A stretch of 64,000 bases of DNA from Caulobacter sp. 602-1. Lineage in GTDB: Bacteria > Pseudomonadota > Alphaproteobacteria > Caulobacterales > Caulobacteraceae. Made by a program: the position numbers and the translations under genes. The number at the start of each line of letters is the position of its first letter. Positions within the stretch are counted from its first letter, which is position 1. The notes under the pieces are model-generated. The model did not search any database and was not told the origin of the DNA. It saw only the letters and a program-made list of their open reading frames with translations. The DNA lies in NCBI RefSeq assembly GCF_003931565.1, contig NZ_RRYI01000004.1:62001-126000 (forward strand), written 5' to 3'. Positions 18,183 through 26,600 of the stretch are shown piece by piece.

Positions 18183-18568
18183 AATCCGGCGACGATCGTC
18201 ATCCCGCTGAGCAGCCCGTCCTTGAAGTGATAGGTCAGGGCCGCGCGCGTGTCGGTCCAGATGCGCCCGTCGGGACTTTCCACCGAGTACTGAGCCTCGA
18301 CCGCCAGGCTGTTCGGGGTTTCGTCGAGGATCCGGATAAGCTGGACGTTCGCCAGGATGGTCGCGAACATGCGGGCGAAGTGGCCGAGGACGGCTTCCTT
18401 GCCGACGAGCGGCTTCTCGTCGTTGTCCAGCGTGTCGGGCCAGACGATGTCGTCGTGGAACAGCGGGCGCAGGCGTGACAGGTCGCGCGCGTTGAAGGCC
18501 TCGAAAGCCTCGTTCAGCGTCGCTTCAAGCGCGTGCGGCTTGGCGACGCCATTTTCGTCCGGCGTCAT
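18179..18568 (-). CDS. SnoaL/NTF2-like protein
   Basis: A 129-residue cone-shaped-fold (NTF2/SnoaL-like) protein: an N-terminal helix pair (LNEAFEAFNARDLSRLRPLFHDDIVW), a glycine/lysine turn (KPLVGKEAVLGHFARMF) and a curved sheet (ALTYHFKDGLLSGMTIVAGF). The family includes polyketide cyclases, isomerases and ligand binders, so the reaction is not predictable. It overlaps the upstream SnoaL-like gene by ATGA and converges with the AceE-like gene (four-base overlap of 3' ends). It is the third gene after a lipoprotein cytochrome c. Confidence 0.8.
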   Translation of the reverse strand: MTPDENGVAKPHALEATLNEAFEAFNARDLSRLRPLFHDDIVWPDTLDNDEKPLVGKEAVLGHFARMFATILANVQLIRILDETPNSLAVEAQYSVESPDGRIWTDTRAALTYHFKDGLLSGMTIVAGF

Positions 18569-18948
18569 GGACCTGGATCCGTGTCCCCTTTGGGAACGAT
18601 ATCCATGCGCCGGATCAGGCCGTCGCGAAGCGTGTAACAATGCCGCACACAGAGGTCCGACCATAGCTGGCCGGTGCGGTTCCAGATCACCTGGTTGGCG
18701 TCGACCACGATGCGGCCGTCGTCGGCGACGCTCACCTCGACCGGGGTGATCTCCACGCGGATCGCGGCGTCGTTGTAGGCCCAATAGTCGCGCACCTGCT
18801 CGGGGCTTGTCAGCCATCCGCCGCGCGTCACGTCCGGCCACTCCAGCCGAGGCGAGACCAAGGCGCGGAAGGCCTCGAAGTCGCGCCTTCCGTTGGCGTC
18901 GTAGAGGCGCTGGATCAACGCCTCCACCTCTGGCGGGGCCGGGCGCAT
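18565..18948 (-). CDS. SnoaL/NTF2-like protein, tandem paralogue
   Basis: A 127-residue NTF2-like protein with the same order of elements as the next gene (VEALIQRLYDANGRRDFEAF, SPEQVRDYWAYND, VRHCYTLRDGLIRRMDIVP), so the two are probably an old tandem duplication that may form a heterodimer. The chosen start (18948) lies two bases after the cytochrome c stop, giving a tight three-gene unit: cytochrome c, SnoaL 1, SnoaL 2. No catalytic residues are obvious. Confidence 0.78.
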   Translation of the reverse strand: MRPAPPEVEALIQRLYDANGRRDFEAFRALVSPRLEWPDVTRGGWLTSPEQVRDYWAYNDAAIRVEITPVEVSVADDGRIVVDANQVIWNRTGQLWSDLCVRHCYTLRDGLIRRMDIVPKGDTDPGP

Positions 18949-18950
18949 CG

Positions 18951-19460
18951 CTATGGCGCGGGCTTGTAGCCCGTCTCGACCTTCAGATAGGCGATCAGGT
19001 CGATGCGGTCCTTGGGGTCGTGCAGGCCCGCGAAGGTCATCTTGGTGCCCGGCATGAAGCCGCGCGGGTCGGTCAGCCATTTGTCCAGGTGCTCGGCGTC
19101 CCAGATGAAGCCGGCGTTCTTGACCGCTTCCGAATAGGTGTAGCCGGGCTTGGAGCCGGCCTTGCGGCCGAACACGCCATAAAGGTTGGGGCCGGTCAGG
19201 TCCGGGCCGCCCTCGGTGGCGGTGTGGCAGGATCGGCAGAAGGCGAACTTGCTCTGGCCATTCGACAGGTCGCCGGTGTTGTAGGGCGCGGGGAGGGCGG
19301 CCAGAGCCGCGGCCTTGGCCGCGTCGGTCGGCGGCGCGGCGGCGGCCGGAGCGTCCGCGGGCGCCGAGGCCGGCGCCTCGGCGGAACTGCCGCCGTCCTT
19401 CGAGCAGGCCGCAACGGCGATGCAGAGCGCCGCGATAGCGGCCAGTTTCTCGATGCGCAT
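18951..19460 (-). CDS. Lipoprotein class I cytochrome c
   Basis: A 169-residue protein starting with a lipoprotein signal (MRIEKLAAIAALCIAVAAC, lipidated Cys19), a 40-residue alanine/proline linker, then a class I cytochrome c domain: heme motif CRSCH (75-79) and axial Met141 in FMPGTKM. The domain resembles mitochondrial-type c cytochromes (LTGPNLYGVFGRKAG, YSEAVKNAGFIWD), so it probably shuttles electrons between the bc1 complex and an oxidase while tethered to the membrane, like CycM. The start at 19460 was preferred over a longer one because it begins the signal peptide. It leads a unit with two SnoaL-like genes. Confidence 0.9.
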   Translation of the reverse strand: MRIEKLAAIAALCIAVAACSKDGGSSAEAPASAPADAPAAAAPPTDAAKAAALAALPAPYNTGDLSNGQSKFAFCRSCHTATEGGPDLTGPNLYGVFGRKAGSKPGYTYSEAVKNAGFIWDAEHLDKWLTDPRGFMPGTKMTFAGLHDPKDRIDLIAYLKVETGYKPAP

Positions 19461-19549
19461 GATAATCCCCGACTGACGTTTCGCCGCAGGTCCTGCGACG
19501 GCGCGACGCATTCCAAACCCTTATAAAATCAGGGCCGTGGCTCTGTCAC

Positions 19550-19562
19550 GGAACAATGTTCC
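19550..19562. promoter_or_regulatory. Short palindrome GGAACAATGTTCC upstream of the cytochrome c gene
   Basis: A 13-base palindrome with 5-bp arms lies about 90 bases upstream of the minus-strand cytochrome c start and about 180 bases before the plus-strand GcrA-type gene. It could be an operator for either gene. No regulator was identified; it does not fit the direct-repeat LexA box known in Caulobacter. A GATTC, a GAnTC (CcrM) methylation site, lies at 19611-19615 in the same interval. Confidence 0.25.
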
Positions 19563-19739
19563 TTAAGGCCAGCTTGAGCACGCCCCTGCGACAATTGTCG
19601 GTATCTACGTGATTCTTTTTGGGAAAAGTGAAATCGCAAACCGTGGGTCTGCACATAAACGTTTGACGTGCGTTAACCATAAAATCTACCAATTTCCTCA
19701 CGGAGCGGGCTGGCTCCGGGCTGGGCTGGGAACAAGATC

Positions 19740-20237
19740 ATGGACTGGAGCGAAGAACGCACCGCGACACTGAAGAAGCTCTGGCTTGAGGGCCTCAGCG
19801 CGAGCCAGGTGGCGCGCCAGCTGGGCGGCGTCAGCCGCAGCGCGGTGATCGGCAAGGTGCATCGCCTGGGTATCACCGTCCGCGAAACGCCCGTCCGTCC
19901 GCGGACGACCGTCCGGTCCCCGTCGCGGATCGCGGTCCGTCGCCCGACCCGCGAGACCACGGCCGCCCCCCACATCGCCCCGCGCTTCGAACGCACCGAG
20001 GAAGACCTGCTGCCGACCTCGGGCATCCTGGAGCTGGGCGCCCACTCGTGCCGCTGGCCGATCGGCAATCCGGAAGGCGACGACTTCGGCTTCTGCGGCC
20101 GTCCCAAGCTGACCGCCCGAGGCTCCTATTGCGAACAGCACAACGCCGGCGCCTTCCGCCGCCTGGGCGGCGGGCAAGCCGTCGAGGCCTGGGCCCTCAA
20201 GGGTCTCAAGGAGCGCGTGCGGCCTAGCCAGGTGTAG
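19740..20237 (+). CDS. GcrA-family cell cycle regulator, probable paralogue of GcrA
   Basis: A 165-residue protein with the GcrA plan: an N-terminal helix-turn-helix (WSEERTATLKKLWLEG, then LSASQVARQLGG and SRSAVIGKVHRLG, to residue 44), a basic proline/threonine linker (about 50-90) and a C-terminal domain with LGAHSCRWPIGNP, C119GRP and YCEQH (Cys104, Cys119, Cys131, His134). GcrA binds sigma70-RNA polymerase and activates promoters with CcrM-methylated GAnTC sites. The linker and C-terminal end differ from what I recall of C. vibrioides GcrA, so I call it a family member, perhaps a second copy, rather than gcrA itself. Confidence 0.85.
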   Translation: MDWSEERTATLKKLWLEGLSASQVARQLGGVSRSAVIGKVHRLGITVRETPVRPRTTVRSPSRIAVRRPTRETTAAPHIAPRFERTEEDLLPTSGILELGAHSCRWPIGNPEGDDFGFCGRPKLTARGSYCEQHNAGAFRRLGGGQAVEAWALKGLKERVRPSQV

Positions 20238-20302
20238 GGCAGGTCTGGTCCCTTTTTTCCGTCGACTTTTCTTTCTCCCTCGAGATCGCCGAGCAGAACC
20301 CC

Positions 20303-20515
20303 ATGAACATGGTCCTCATCGAGAACGCCGCCGGCAGCAGCCAAGTGATCACCATCATCGAGGAGTTCGCCGGCCACTCGGTCTCGCGCGATCTCAACCC
20401 CGGCGACCACGCCAGCATCCCGGTCACCCAGTTCAAGTCGATCACCGTCCGTGAGACCTATCCCGACGATTGGCTGACGCGCGGCGTGAGCCGAAATCGC
20501 GCCGCCGCGGCGTGA
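20303..20515 (+). CDS. Hypothetical 70-residue protein
   Basis: A small soluble protein of mixed alpha/beta character (MVLIENAAGSSQVITIIEEF, then SRDLNPGDHASIPVTQFKSITVRE). The spaced strands suggest a small beta domain. No family was recognised. It lies 65 bases after the GcrA-type gene and is closed by a clear intrinsic terminator at 20541-20569, so it may be the second gene of that transcript. The start is the first of two near-adjacent ATGs (20303); the ribosome-binding site is weak. Confidence 0.6.
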   Translation: MNMVLIENAAGSSQVITIIEEFAGHSVSRDLNPGDHASIPVTQFKSITVRETYPDDWLTRGVSRNRAAAA

Positions 20516-20540
20516 AATTCCCGTCTAAATTGAAAGAGAT

Positions 20541-20569
20541 GACCCCGCGAAGCCATTCGCGGGGTTTTT
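20541..20569 (+). terminator. Rho-independent terminator
   Basis: Perfect 8-bp GC-rich stem CCCCGCGA (20543-20550) with TCGCGGGG (20557-20564), six-base loop, followed at once by TTTTT. It lies 26 bases after the 70-residue gene and before the MarR gene, ending the GcrA-type transcript on the plus strand. Confidence 0.9.
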
Positions 20570-20651
20570 CGTTTGCCCCATGGGGCCGCGGATTGCGTGG
20601 CCGTTAACCTTGTGAGACACAGAGCGCCGTTTTGTGGGGCGGAAAACGAAG

Positions 20652-21179
20652 ATGTACGAGGGGGATGAGCGCGCCGACGTGGTTCAGGACCACGCACTGC
20701 CGTTGCCGAGCTATCTGAGCTATCTTCTCTATCAGACCGAACAGCATCGCCGCGCCATGGCGACCGATCTCCTGGCCCGGCACGGCCTGACGTTCGCCAA
20801 GTGGGTGGCGATGATCTCGCTGCGCCGGTTCGGTAATCTCTCCATGACCCGGCTGGCCAAGCTGGCGGCCACCGACCGCACGACCCTGACGCGTTCTATA
20901 GACGGCCTGATCGCCGACGGCCTGGTGGAGCGCAAGGCTTCGTCCGCCGACCGCCGCATCGTGGTCATCTGCCTGACCGACACGGGTCGCACGCTGCTCG
21001 AGAAAATCCGCGCCGAGATCCGTCCGCTGAACCGCGACATCTGCGCCAATCTGACCACGGAAGAGCAGGCGGCCATGACCCGCTACCTGCAGAAGATGCT
21101 GTCGGGCCTGATCGTCGAGCCGGACTGGAAGCAGGACGTGATCGCGTTCAGCACCCCAGCTCCGCCGGAAACGGCTTAG
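20652..21179 (+). CDS. MarR-family transcriptional regulator
   Basis: A 175-residue winged-helix regulator: dimerisation helices at both ends and a central DNA-binding domain (LTFAKWVAMISLRRFG, SMTRLAKLAATDRTTLTRSIDGLIADGLVERK, wing SSADRRIVVICLTDTGRTLL). Family members usually repress their own or a neighbouring gene and let go on binding small phenolic or lipophilic ligands, or on cysteine oxidation; no target is evident because neither neighbour is a pump. The ATG at 20652 was chosen over a GTG 18 bases upstream. Its stop overlaps that of the convergent arfB gene. Confidence 0.88.
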   Translation: MYEGDERADVVQDHALPLPSYLSYLLYQTEQHRRAMATDLLARHGLTFAKWVAMISLRRFGNLSMTRLAKLAATDRTTLTRSIDGLIADGLVERKASSADRRIVVICLTDTGRTLLEKIRAEIRPLNRDICANLTTEEQAAMTRYLQKMLSGLIVEPDWKQDVIAFSTPAPPETA

Positions 21180-21598
21180 TCGTCGAACTTCACCCGTCCG
21201 CGGCCCGACTTCACCGTCCCGCGCTTGGCCTTGCCGTCCAGCCGCTTGAGCTTGCTGGAATAGGTCGGCTTGGTCGCCTTGCGGGGCTTGGGCTTCTCGG
21301 TGGCGCGGCGGATCAGGTCGACGAGGCGCTCCTGGGCGTCCTGGCGGTTCATCTCCTGCGAGCGCGAGCCCTGCGAGAACAGGATCAGCACCCCGTCCTG
21401 GGTCAGGCGGCTGCCGGCCAGGGTCTCCAGCCGCGCCTTGACGTCCTCGGGCAGGGACGGGGAGTTCCTGACGTCGAACCGCAGCTCGATCGCCGTGCTG
21501 GTCTTGTTGACGTGCTGGCCGCCCGGACCGGAGGCGCGGGCAGCCCTCCAGACCAGCTCGTCCTCGTCGATCCGCAGCCAGGACGTGATCTCGATCAT
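21176..21598 (-). CDS. arfB: Alternative ribosome-rescue factor ArfB (peptidyl-tRNA hydrolase domain)
   Basis: A 140-residue class I release-factor-like protein without a codon-recognition domain. The catalytic GGQ is at residues 26-28 ([14 protein letters not shown]), and the C-terminal tail ([26 protein letters not shown]) is the basic extension that enters an empty mRNA channel. It hydrolyses peptidyl-tRNA on ribosomes stalled without a stop codon, a back-up to trans-translation. Its 3' end overlaps the MarR gene stop by four bases. Confidence 0.93.
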   Translation of the reverse strand: MIEITSWLRIDEDELVWRAARASGPGGQHVNKTSTAIELRFDVRNSPSLPEDVKARLETLAGSRLTQDGVLILFSQGSRSQEMNRQDAQERLVDLIRRATEKPKPRKATKPTYSSKLKRLDGKAKRGTVKSGRGRVKFDD

Positions 21599-21611
21599 CG
21601 CGGCCGCTGGA

Positions 21612-22073
21612 TCATTGGGGCGCCGCCTTCTTGGCCTTGACCACCAGCTGATCCAGCGCCTGGAGGAACCGCGAGCGGTCAGCGTTGGCGAAGGCGGCGG
21701 GACCCTTGGTGACCTCGCCCATCGAGCGCAGGTGCTCGCCGATCGAGCGCGAGGCCAGGGCCGAGCCGATCATGTCGGCCGAGAACACCCGGCCGTTCGG
21801 GGCCACGGCCGCGCCGCCGGCCTTCAGCACGCGGTCGGCCAGCGGGATGTCGTTGGTCACCACCACGTCGCCGGGACCGCAGCGCTCGGCGATCCAGTCG
21901 TCGGCGACGTCGGGACCGGCGTCGACCACGATCTGCTCGATCACCGGCGTCATCGGCACGCGGATCCAGCTGTTGGACACCACGAAGGTCTTGAAGCCGT
22001 GGCGGGCGGCGACCTTGTAGGCCTCGTCCTTCACGGGGCAGGCGTCGGCGTCGATGAAGAGGAGGGCGGTCAT
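21612..22073 (-). CDS. YaiI/YqxD (DUF188) family protein
   Basis: A 153-residue protein with the DUF188 hallmarks: N-terminal [44 protein letters not shown] and [13 protein letters not shown]. The acidic residues of ADACPVK and NDIPLAD resemble a PIN-like nuclease centre, and the family is annotated only as a possible nuclease. It lies 13 bases upstream of arfB on the same strand, so the two are probably cotranscribed, which would fit an RNA-related role. Confidence 0.92.
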   Translation of the reverse strand: MTALLFIDADACPVKDEAYKVAARHGFKTFVVSNSWIRVPMTPVIEQIVVDAGPDVADDWIAERCGPGDVVVTNDIPLADRVLKAGGAAVAPNGRVFSADMIGSALASRSIGEHLRSMGEVTKGPAAFANADRSRFLQALDQLVVKAKKAAPQ

Positions 22074-22111
22074 CGACCTGAAGCCTACCGGAAAGGGGAC
22101 CTAGAGAAGAG

Positions 22112-22186
22112 TGGTGCCGGATGCAGGGATCGAACCCGCGACCTTCGGTTTACAAAACCGCTGCACTACCGCTGTGCTAATCCGGC
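22112..22186 (-). tRNA. tRNA-Thr (anticodon TGT)
   Basis: A complete cloverleaf on the minus strand with encoded CCA (22112-22114). Acceptor GCCGGAT/ATCCGGC, D-arm GCAC/GTGC, anticodon loop TTTGTAA giving anticodon TGT (reads ACA), five-base variable loop, and T-arm GCGGG-TTCGATC-CCTGC. The anticodon stem has one G-A mismatch at its outer pair. The body is 72 bases plus CCA. Confidence 0.95.
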
Positions 22187-22247
22187 GTGGGTCCGTGACC
22201 CGAGGTCAGGGCTTATGCCGTCTGCGCGCGCGGACGGCAAGGGCGTG

Positions 22248-23771
22248 CTACAGATCGAACCGCACCCCCTGGGCCAGCGGCAGGGCGCCGGAATAGTTCA
22301 CCGTCGCCGTTTGTCGGCGCATGTACTGCTTCCAGCTGTCAGAGCCGCTTTCGCGGCCGCCGCCGGTCTCCTTCTCACCGCCGAACGCGCCGCCGATCTC
22401 GGCGCCCGAGGGGCCGATATTGACGTTGGCGATGCCGCAGTCGCTGCCCGCGGCCGACAGGAAGCCCTCGGCCTCGCGGACGTCGTTGGTCATGACGCAG
22501 GACGAGAGCCCCTGGGGGACGTCGTTCTGGATCGCGATGGCTTCCTCGAAATCCGCATAGGGCGCGACGTGCAGCAGCGGTGCGAAGGTCTCGCGCTGCA
22601 TGCAGGCGGTCGCGGCCGGCAGGCGGGCCAGCGCAGGGCGGACATAGTAGGCGTCCGGAAGCTCGTCGATCAGCAGGCGCTCGCCGCCGGCGACGCTCCC
22701 GCCCTCGGCGCGGACCTGGTTCATGGCCTCGACGAAGGCGTCGTAGGCGGCCTTGTCGATCAGCGGGCCGAGCAGTGTCGCGGGCTGGCGCGGGTCGCCG
22801 ACCGGCAGGCGCTGGAAGGCGGTCTCGACCGCGTCGGCGACCTTGTCGACCAGGCTTTCGTGGACGATCAGCCGGCGCAGGGAGGTGCAGCGCTGGCCCG
22901 CCGTGCCCGCCGCCGAGAAAACGATGGCGCGCAGGGCCAGCGACAGATCCGCCGAGGGCGTGACGATCATGGCGTTGTTGCCGCCCAGCTCCAGGATCGA
23001 GCGGCCGAAGCGTTCGGCGACCATCGGCGCCACGGCGCGGCCCATGCGGGTCGAGCCGGTGGCGCTGACCAGGGCGATGCGCGGGTCGCGGGCCAGGCGC
23101 TCGCCGGCGTCACGGCCGCCCAGAACGACGGCGCAGAGCCCGTCCGGCGCATCCTCGAACCGGGCCAGGGCGCGCTCCAGGACGGCATGGGTCGCGAGGG
23201 CCGTCAGGGGCGTCTTCTCGGACGGCTTCCAGATCACCGGATCGCCGCAGACCAGGGCCAGGCACGCGTTCCAGGCCCAGACGGCGACCGGGAAGTTGAA
23301 GGCGCTGATCACCGCCACCGGTCCCAGCGGATGCCAGGTCTCGCGCATGGCGTGGCCGGGACGTTCGGAGGCGATCGTCAGGCCGTGCAGCTGGCGCGAC
23401 AGGCCGACGGCGAAGTCGCAGATGTCGATCATCTCCTGAACCTCGCCGGCCGCCTCGGAGGCGATCTTGCCGGCTTCCAGCGTGACCAGGGCGGCCAGGT
23501 CCGCCTTGGCGGCGCGCAGTTCCTCGCCCAGCAACCGCACCAGTTCGCCGCGGCGCGGGGCCGGGACGACGCGCCAGGCGGCGAAGGCGTGGCAGGCGGC
23601 CGAGACCTTGCTCCCGATCTCGCGGGCGTCGTCGAACGCCACATGGGTCATGACCTGGCCGTCGATCGGGCTACGCACGGGGTGGCCGGCGTCGGCGGGA
23701 AGCGCGGGAACGCCCAGCTTGGCCAGCAGTTCGCGGGCGTGGGCGGCGGGAGTTGGAAAAGACTGGGTCAT
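22248..23771 (-). CDS. ALDH7-type aldehyde dehydrogenase (alpha-aminoadipic semialdehyde dehydrogenase-like)
   Basis: A 507-residue NAD(P)-dependent aldehyde dehydrogenase. Catalytic Cys295 is in [10 protein letters not shown], the general base Glu261 in LELGGNN and the nucleotide-binding turn in SATGSTRMG (237-244). The C-terminal block from [13 protein letters not shown], through [12 protein letters not shown], to SWKQYMRRQ is characteristic of the ALDH7 (antiquitin/AmaB) group, which oxidises alpha-aminoadipic semialdehyde (in equilibrium with piperideine-6-carboxylate) in lysine breakdown. The start at 23771 (MTQSFPTP) gives the usual length; the frame is open farther upstream into the folD region but is not conserved. 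Divergent from folD. Confidence 0.88.
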   Translation of the reverse strand: MTQSFPTPAAHARELLAKLGVPALPADAGHPVRSPIDGQVMTHVAFDDAREIGSKVSAACHAFAAWRVVPAPRRGELVRLLGEELRAAKADLAALVTLEAGKIASEAAGEVQEMIDICDFAVGLSRQLHGLTIASERPGHAMRETWHPLGPVAVISAFNFPVAVWAWNACLALVCGDPVIWKPSEKTPLTALATHAVLERALARFEDAPDGLCAVVLGGRDAGERLARDPRIALVSATGSTRMGRAVAPMVAERFGRSILELGGNNAMIVTPSADLSLALRAIVFSAAGTAGQRCTSLRRLIVHESLVDKVADAVETAFQRLPVGDPRQPATLLGPLIDKAAYDAFVEAMNQVRAEGGSVAGGERLLIDELPDAYYVRPALARLPAATACMQRETFAPLLHVAPYADFEEAIAIQNDVPQGLSSCVMTNDVREAEGFLSAAGSDCGIANVNIGPSGAEIGGAFGGEKETGGGRESGSDSWKQYMRRQTATVNYSGALPLAQGVRFDL

Positions 23772-23867
23772 GGCCGGAGCACACGCCGCGGCCGAACCTT
23801 GGTCAAGCCCTTGGCGTTGCGAGTCTCGCCTCCAGCGTTTAGGGACGGGCCAGGCAGGAGAAGCACC

Positions 23868-24761
23868 ATGGCGCAGGGCAAACTCATCGACGGCAAGGCG
23901 TTCGCGGCCGATCTGCGGGCGAAGATCGCCGTGGAGGTCGCCGAGTTGAAGGCCAAGCACGGGATCACCCCGGGCCTTGCCGTGGTGCTGGTCGGCGAGG
24001 ACCCGGCCAGCCAGGTCTATGTCCGCAACAAGGGCGAACAGACCCTGGCGGCGGGCATGCATTCCGAGACCGTCCGCCTGCCGGCCGAGGTCAGCCAGGA
24101 CGACCTGCTGGCCGTGGTCGCCAGGCTGAACGCCGACCCGAAGATCCACGGCGTGCTGGTCCAGTTCCCGGTGCCGGACCACATCAGCCAGATGGACGTC
24201 GTGGCGGCCCTGTCGCCGGACAAGGATGTCGACGGCCTGACCGTGACCAACGCCGGCCGCCTGGCCAGCGGCCTGCCGGCCCTGACGCCCTGCACGCCGC
24301 TGGGCTGCATGATGCTGCTGAAGGACGTGGTCGGTGATCTGACCGGCAAGAACGCCGTGGTCATCGGCCGCTCGAACCTGATGGGCAAGCCGATGGCCCA
24401 GATGCTGCTCGCCGCCGACTGCACGGTGACCATCGCTCACTCGCGCTCCAAGGACCTGCCGGGCATCGTCCGCCAGGCCGACATCGTGGTCGCCGCCGTC
24501 GGCCGGGCCGAGATGGTCAAGGCCGACTGGATCAAGCCGGGTGCTACCGTGATCGACGTCGGCATCACCCGCTATCCGGCCCGCGATCCGGAAGCCGCTG
24601 CGGCGGGCAAGACCCGGCTTGTCGGCGACGTCGCCTTCGACGAAGTGCGCGCGGTCGCCGGCGCGATCACGCCGGTTCCCGGGGGCGTGGGGCCCATGAC
24701 CATCGCCTGCCTGCTGGCCAACACCGTGACGGCGGCCAAGCGCCTGTCGGGGATCGCCTGA
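23868..24761 (+). CDS. folD: Bifunctional methylenetetrahydrofolate dehydrogenase/cyclohydrolase
   Basis: A 297-residue FolD, which interconverts 5,10-methylene-, methenyl- and 10-formyl-tetrahydrofolate for one-carbon metabolism. The catalytic Tyr51 and Lys55 are in [34 protein letters not shown] and the C-terminal [13 protein letters not shown] are all family signatures. An AGGAG lies seven bases before the ATG. The gene overlaps the following cytochrome c gene by one base (TGATG), so it heads an operon folD-cytochrome c-lactone oxidase, an unexpected combination. Confidence 0.96.
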   Translation: MAQGKLIDGKAFAADLRAKIAVEVAELKAKHGITPGLAVVLVGEDPASQVYVRNKGEQTLAAGMHSETVRLPAEVSQDDLLAVVARLNADPKIHGVLVQFPVPDHISQMDVVAALSPDKDVDGLTVTNAGRLASGLPALTPCTPLGCMMLLKDVVGDLTGKNAVVIGRSNLMGKPMAQMLLAADCTVTIAHSRSKDLPGIVRQADIVVAAVGRAEMVKADWIKPGATVIDVGITRYPARDPEAAAAGKTRLVGDVAFDEVRAVAGAITPVPGGVGPMTIACLLANTVTAAKRLSGIA

Positions 24762-25120
24762 TGCGCCGCCTGGCGCTGCTGGCCGCGCTGGGCCTGACCT
24801 TGGCGGCTTGCGGCGCCAGGACCCCGCCGCCGCCGCCGCCGGAGCAGGCCCTGGCCCTGCGCCCGGCCGACGCGCGCCTGTCGAGCCTGTACGAGACGTC
24901 TTGCCACGCCTGCCACGCCGTCCCCGGCACGGGCGCGCCGCTGGTCCACGACCGCGCCGCCTGGGATGTCCGCTGGAAGCAGGGCGAGGCGACGCTGCTG
25001 GACCACGCCGTCCAGGGCTACAACGCCATGCCGGCGACGGGGCAGTGCGCGACTTGCACCCCGGCCGATTTCCAGGCCCTCATACGATTCATGGCGGGGC
25101 GTGAAGACTCCGCGAAATAG
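24761..25120 (+). CDS. Lipoprotein cytochrome c5-like protein
   Basis: A 119-residue protein with a lipoprotein signal ([17 protein letters not shown], Cys17), a short polyproline linker (about residues 22-27) and a small cytochrome c domain: heme motif CHACH (48-52), axial Met90 in YNAMPATG and an extra CATC pair (Cys96, Cys99) that in cytochrome c5 forms a structural disulfide. It would be tethered at the periplasmic face of a membrane. Immediate neighbours are folD upstream (coupled) and a Tat-exported FAD lactone oxidase downstream, so it is a good candidate electron acceptor for that enzyme. Confidence 0.88.
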   Translation: MRRLALLAALGLTLAACGARTPPPPPPEQALALRPADARLSSLYETSCHACHAVPGTGAPLVHDRAAWDVRWKQGEATLLDHAVQGYNAMPATGQCATCTPADFQALIRFMAGREDSAK

Positions 25121-25133
25121 AGGCGGGGAAGCC

Positions 25134-26540
25134 ATGATCTCGAGGCGCGGAGCCCTGATCGCGGGTGGAACGGGCGTGGCGGTGGTCGCCGGCGGCGGTG
25201 TCGCCGCTTACAAGGTCGCCACCGGAGACAAGCCCGAGCCGCCGTCGCCGCCCTCGGTCGACGCCCAGGGCAAGCTGCTGTGGCGCAATTGGTCGGGCCT
25301 GCAGCACGCCTATCCCGCCGCCCGCCTGGCTCCCAAGGACGAGGGCGAGCTGGCCACGGCGCTGAAGGTCGCCCAGGCGCCGATCCGGCCCGTCGGCGCG
25401 GGCCACTCGTTCACCGCCCTGGCCCCGACCAACGGCACGCTGATCTCGCTGGATTCGCTGTCGGGCGTGATCGGCTGGGAAGGCGACGAGGCGATCGTCC
25501 GCGCCGGCACGCGGCTGGGCGCCCTGGGGCCCATGCTGGCCGAGAAGGGGCGGGCGCTGCCCAACCTGCCCGACATCAACAAGCAGTCGCTGGGCGGGGC
25601 GCTGAGCACCGCCACCCACGGCACGGGCGCCGGCATCCAGGCCATGCACGGCAGCGTCACGGGGCTGCGGCTGGTCACGCCTTCCGGCGAGGTCATCGAG
25701 GCCGATGCGACCCGGAACCCCGAGGTGTTCCAGGCCGCCCGCGTCTCGCTGGGGGCGCTGGGCGTCATCACTCAGGTGCGGATCAAGACCAGCGCCAACC
25801 GCCGCCTGCGTCGCCGCGTCTGGCTGGAGCCTCTGGAGGATGCGCTCGCCAAGGCCGAGGCGCGCTGGGCCCAGCACCGCAATTTCGAGTTCTACGCCGT
25901 ACCGTTCACGGGCCTGGCGGCCAATATCAGCCATGACGAGACCGACGATCCGGCCCTGCCGCGCGGTCCGGACCAGGACACCGAGTTCCTTCAGGCGCTG
26001 CGGGGACTGCGCAACCTGCTGGGCTTCGCCACACCGCTGCGCAAGGCCGCCGCCCACGCGCTGCTGTCGACCGCCAAGCCGGAGACCGCCGTCGACGAGG
26101 GCTGGAAGCTGCTGTCGACCGAACGGCCGGTGCGCTTCAACGAGATGGAGTTCCACCTGCCCGTGGAGCACCAGCTGAAGGCGCTCGAAGAGGTGGTTCG
26201 CACCATCGAGAAGGAGCGTCCGGACGTCTTCTTCCCGATCGAGGCGCGTCGTATCGCGCCGGACGACGCCTGGCTGTCGCCGTTCCAGGGCGGGGCGCGC
26301 GGCTCGGTGGCCGTGCACGCCTATTACCGCGACGACTTCACGTTCCTGTACGAGCTGATCGAACCGATCTTCCGCCGCTACGACGGCCGACCGCACTGGG
26401 GCAAGCTGCACACGCTGAACGGCGGCCAGCTGGAGGCGATCTATCCGCGCTGGAAGGACTTCCTGGCGGTCAGGCGGGAGCTGGACCCGGACGGCCGGAT
26501 GCTCAATCCGTATCTCAAGGGCCTGTTCGGCCTTAGCTAG
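25134..26540 (+). CDS. Tat-exported FAD-dependent aldonolactone oxidase/dehydrogenase
   Basis: A 468-residue vanillyl-alcohol-oxidase-fold flavoprotein like D-arabinono-1,4-lactone oxidase and L-gulonolactone oxidase. An N-terminal SRRGALIAGG (residues 3-12) followed by a hydrophobic run is a Tat-type leader, so the enzyme should be periplasmic. The FAD-binding PCMH domain has RPVGAGHSF, where His91 is placed for covalent flavin, and GGALSTATHGTG. The C-terminal HWGKLH is the family motif. The start follows AGGCGGGG. The gene lies 13 bases after the lipoprotein cytochrome c gene, suggesting electrons pass to cytochrome c rather than oxygen, as in plant galactonolactone dehydrogenase; inferred. 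Confidence 0.88.
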   Translation: MISRRGALIAGGTGVAVVAGGGVAAYKVATGDKPEPPSPPSVDAQGKLLWRNWSGLQHAYPAARLAPKDEGELATALKVAQAPIRPVGAGHSFTALAPTNGTLISLDSLSGVIGWEGDEAIVRAGTRLGALGPMLAEKGRALPNLPDINKQSLGGALSTATHGTGAGIQAMHGSVTGLRLVTPSGEVIEADATRNPEVFQAARVSLGALGVITQVRIKTSANRRLRRRVWLEPLEDALAKAEARWAQHRNFEFYAVPFTGLAANISHDETDDPALPRGPDQDTEFLQALRGLRNLLGFATPLRKAAAHALLSTAKPETAVDEGWKLLSTERPVRFNEMEFHLPVEHQLKALEEVVRTIEKERPDVFFPIEARRIAPDDAWLSPFQGGARGSVAVHAYYRDDFTFLYELIEPIFRRYDGRPHWGKLHTLNGGQLEAIYPRWKDFLAVRRELDPDGRMLNPYLKGLFGLS

Positions 26541-26600
26541 GTCTTGGTCTGGCGGGGCTGTTCGCCGTTTCGGGCAGGGGTCCGAAACGGACGGGGCTTA
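26541..26600. repeat. Palindromic repeat type B between lactone oxidase and Hpt genes
   Basis: Perfect inner arms CCGTTTCGG (26565-26573) and CCGAAACGG (26582-26590) in a frame matching the other type B repeats (GGGGCTGTT..., GACGGGGCTTA). The stop codon of the minus-strand Hpt gene (26598-26600) is its right end, and it starts right after the stop of the plus-strand oxidase gene, so it fills the convergent gap completely. Confidence 0.6.

Noticed and set aside
19550-19562. LexA operator
   Set aside because: The Caulobacter LexA box is GTTC-N7-GTTC as a direct repeat; this is an inverted repeat, so listed only as a palindrome.
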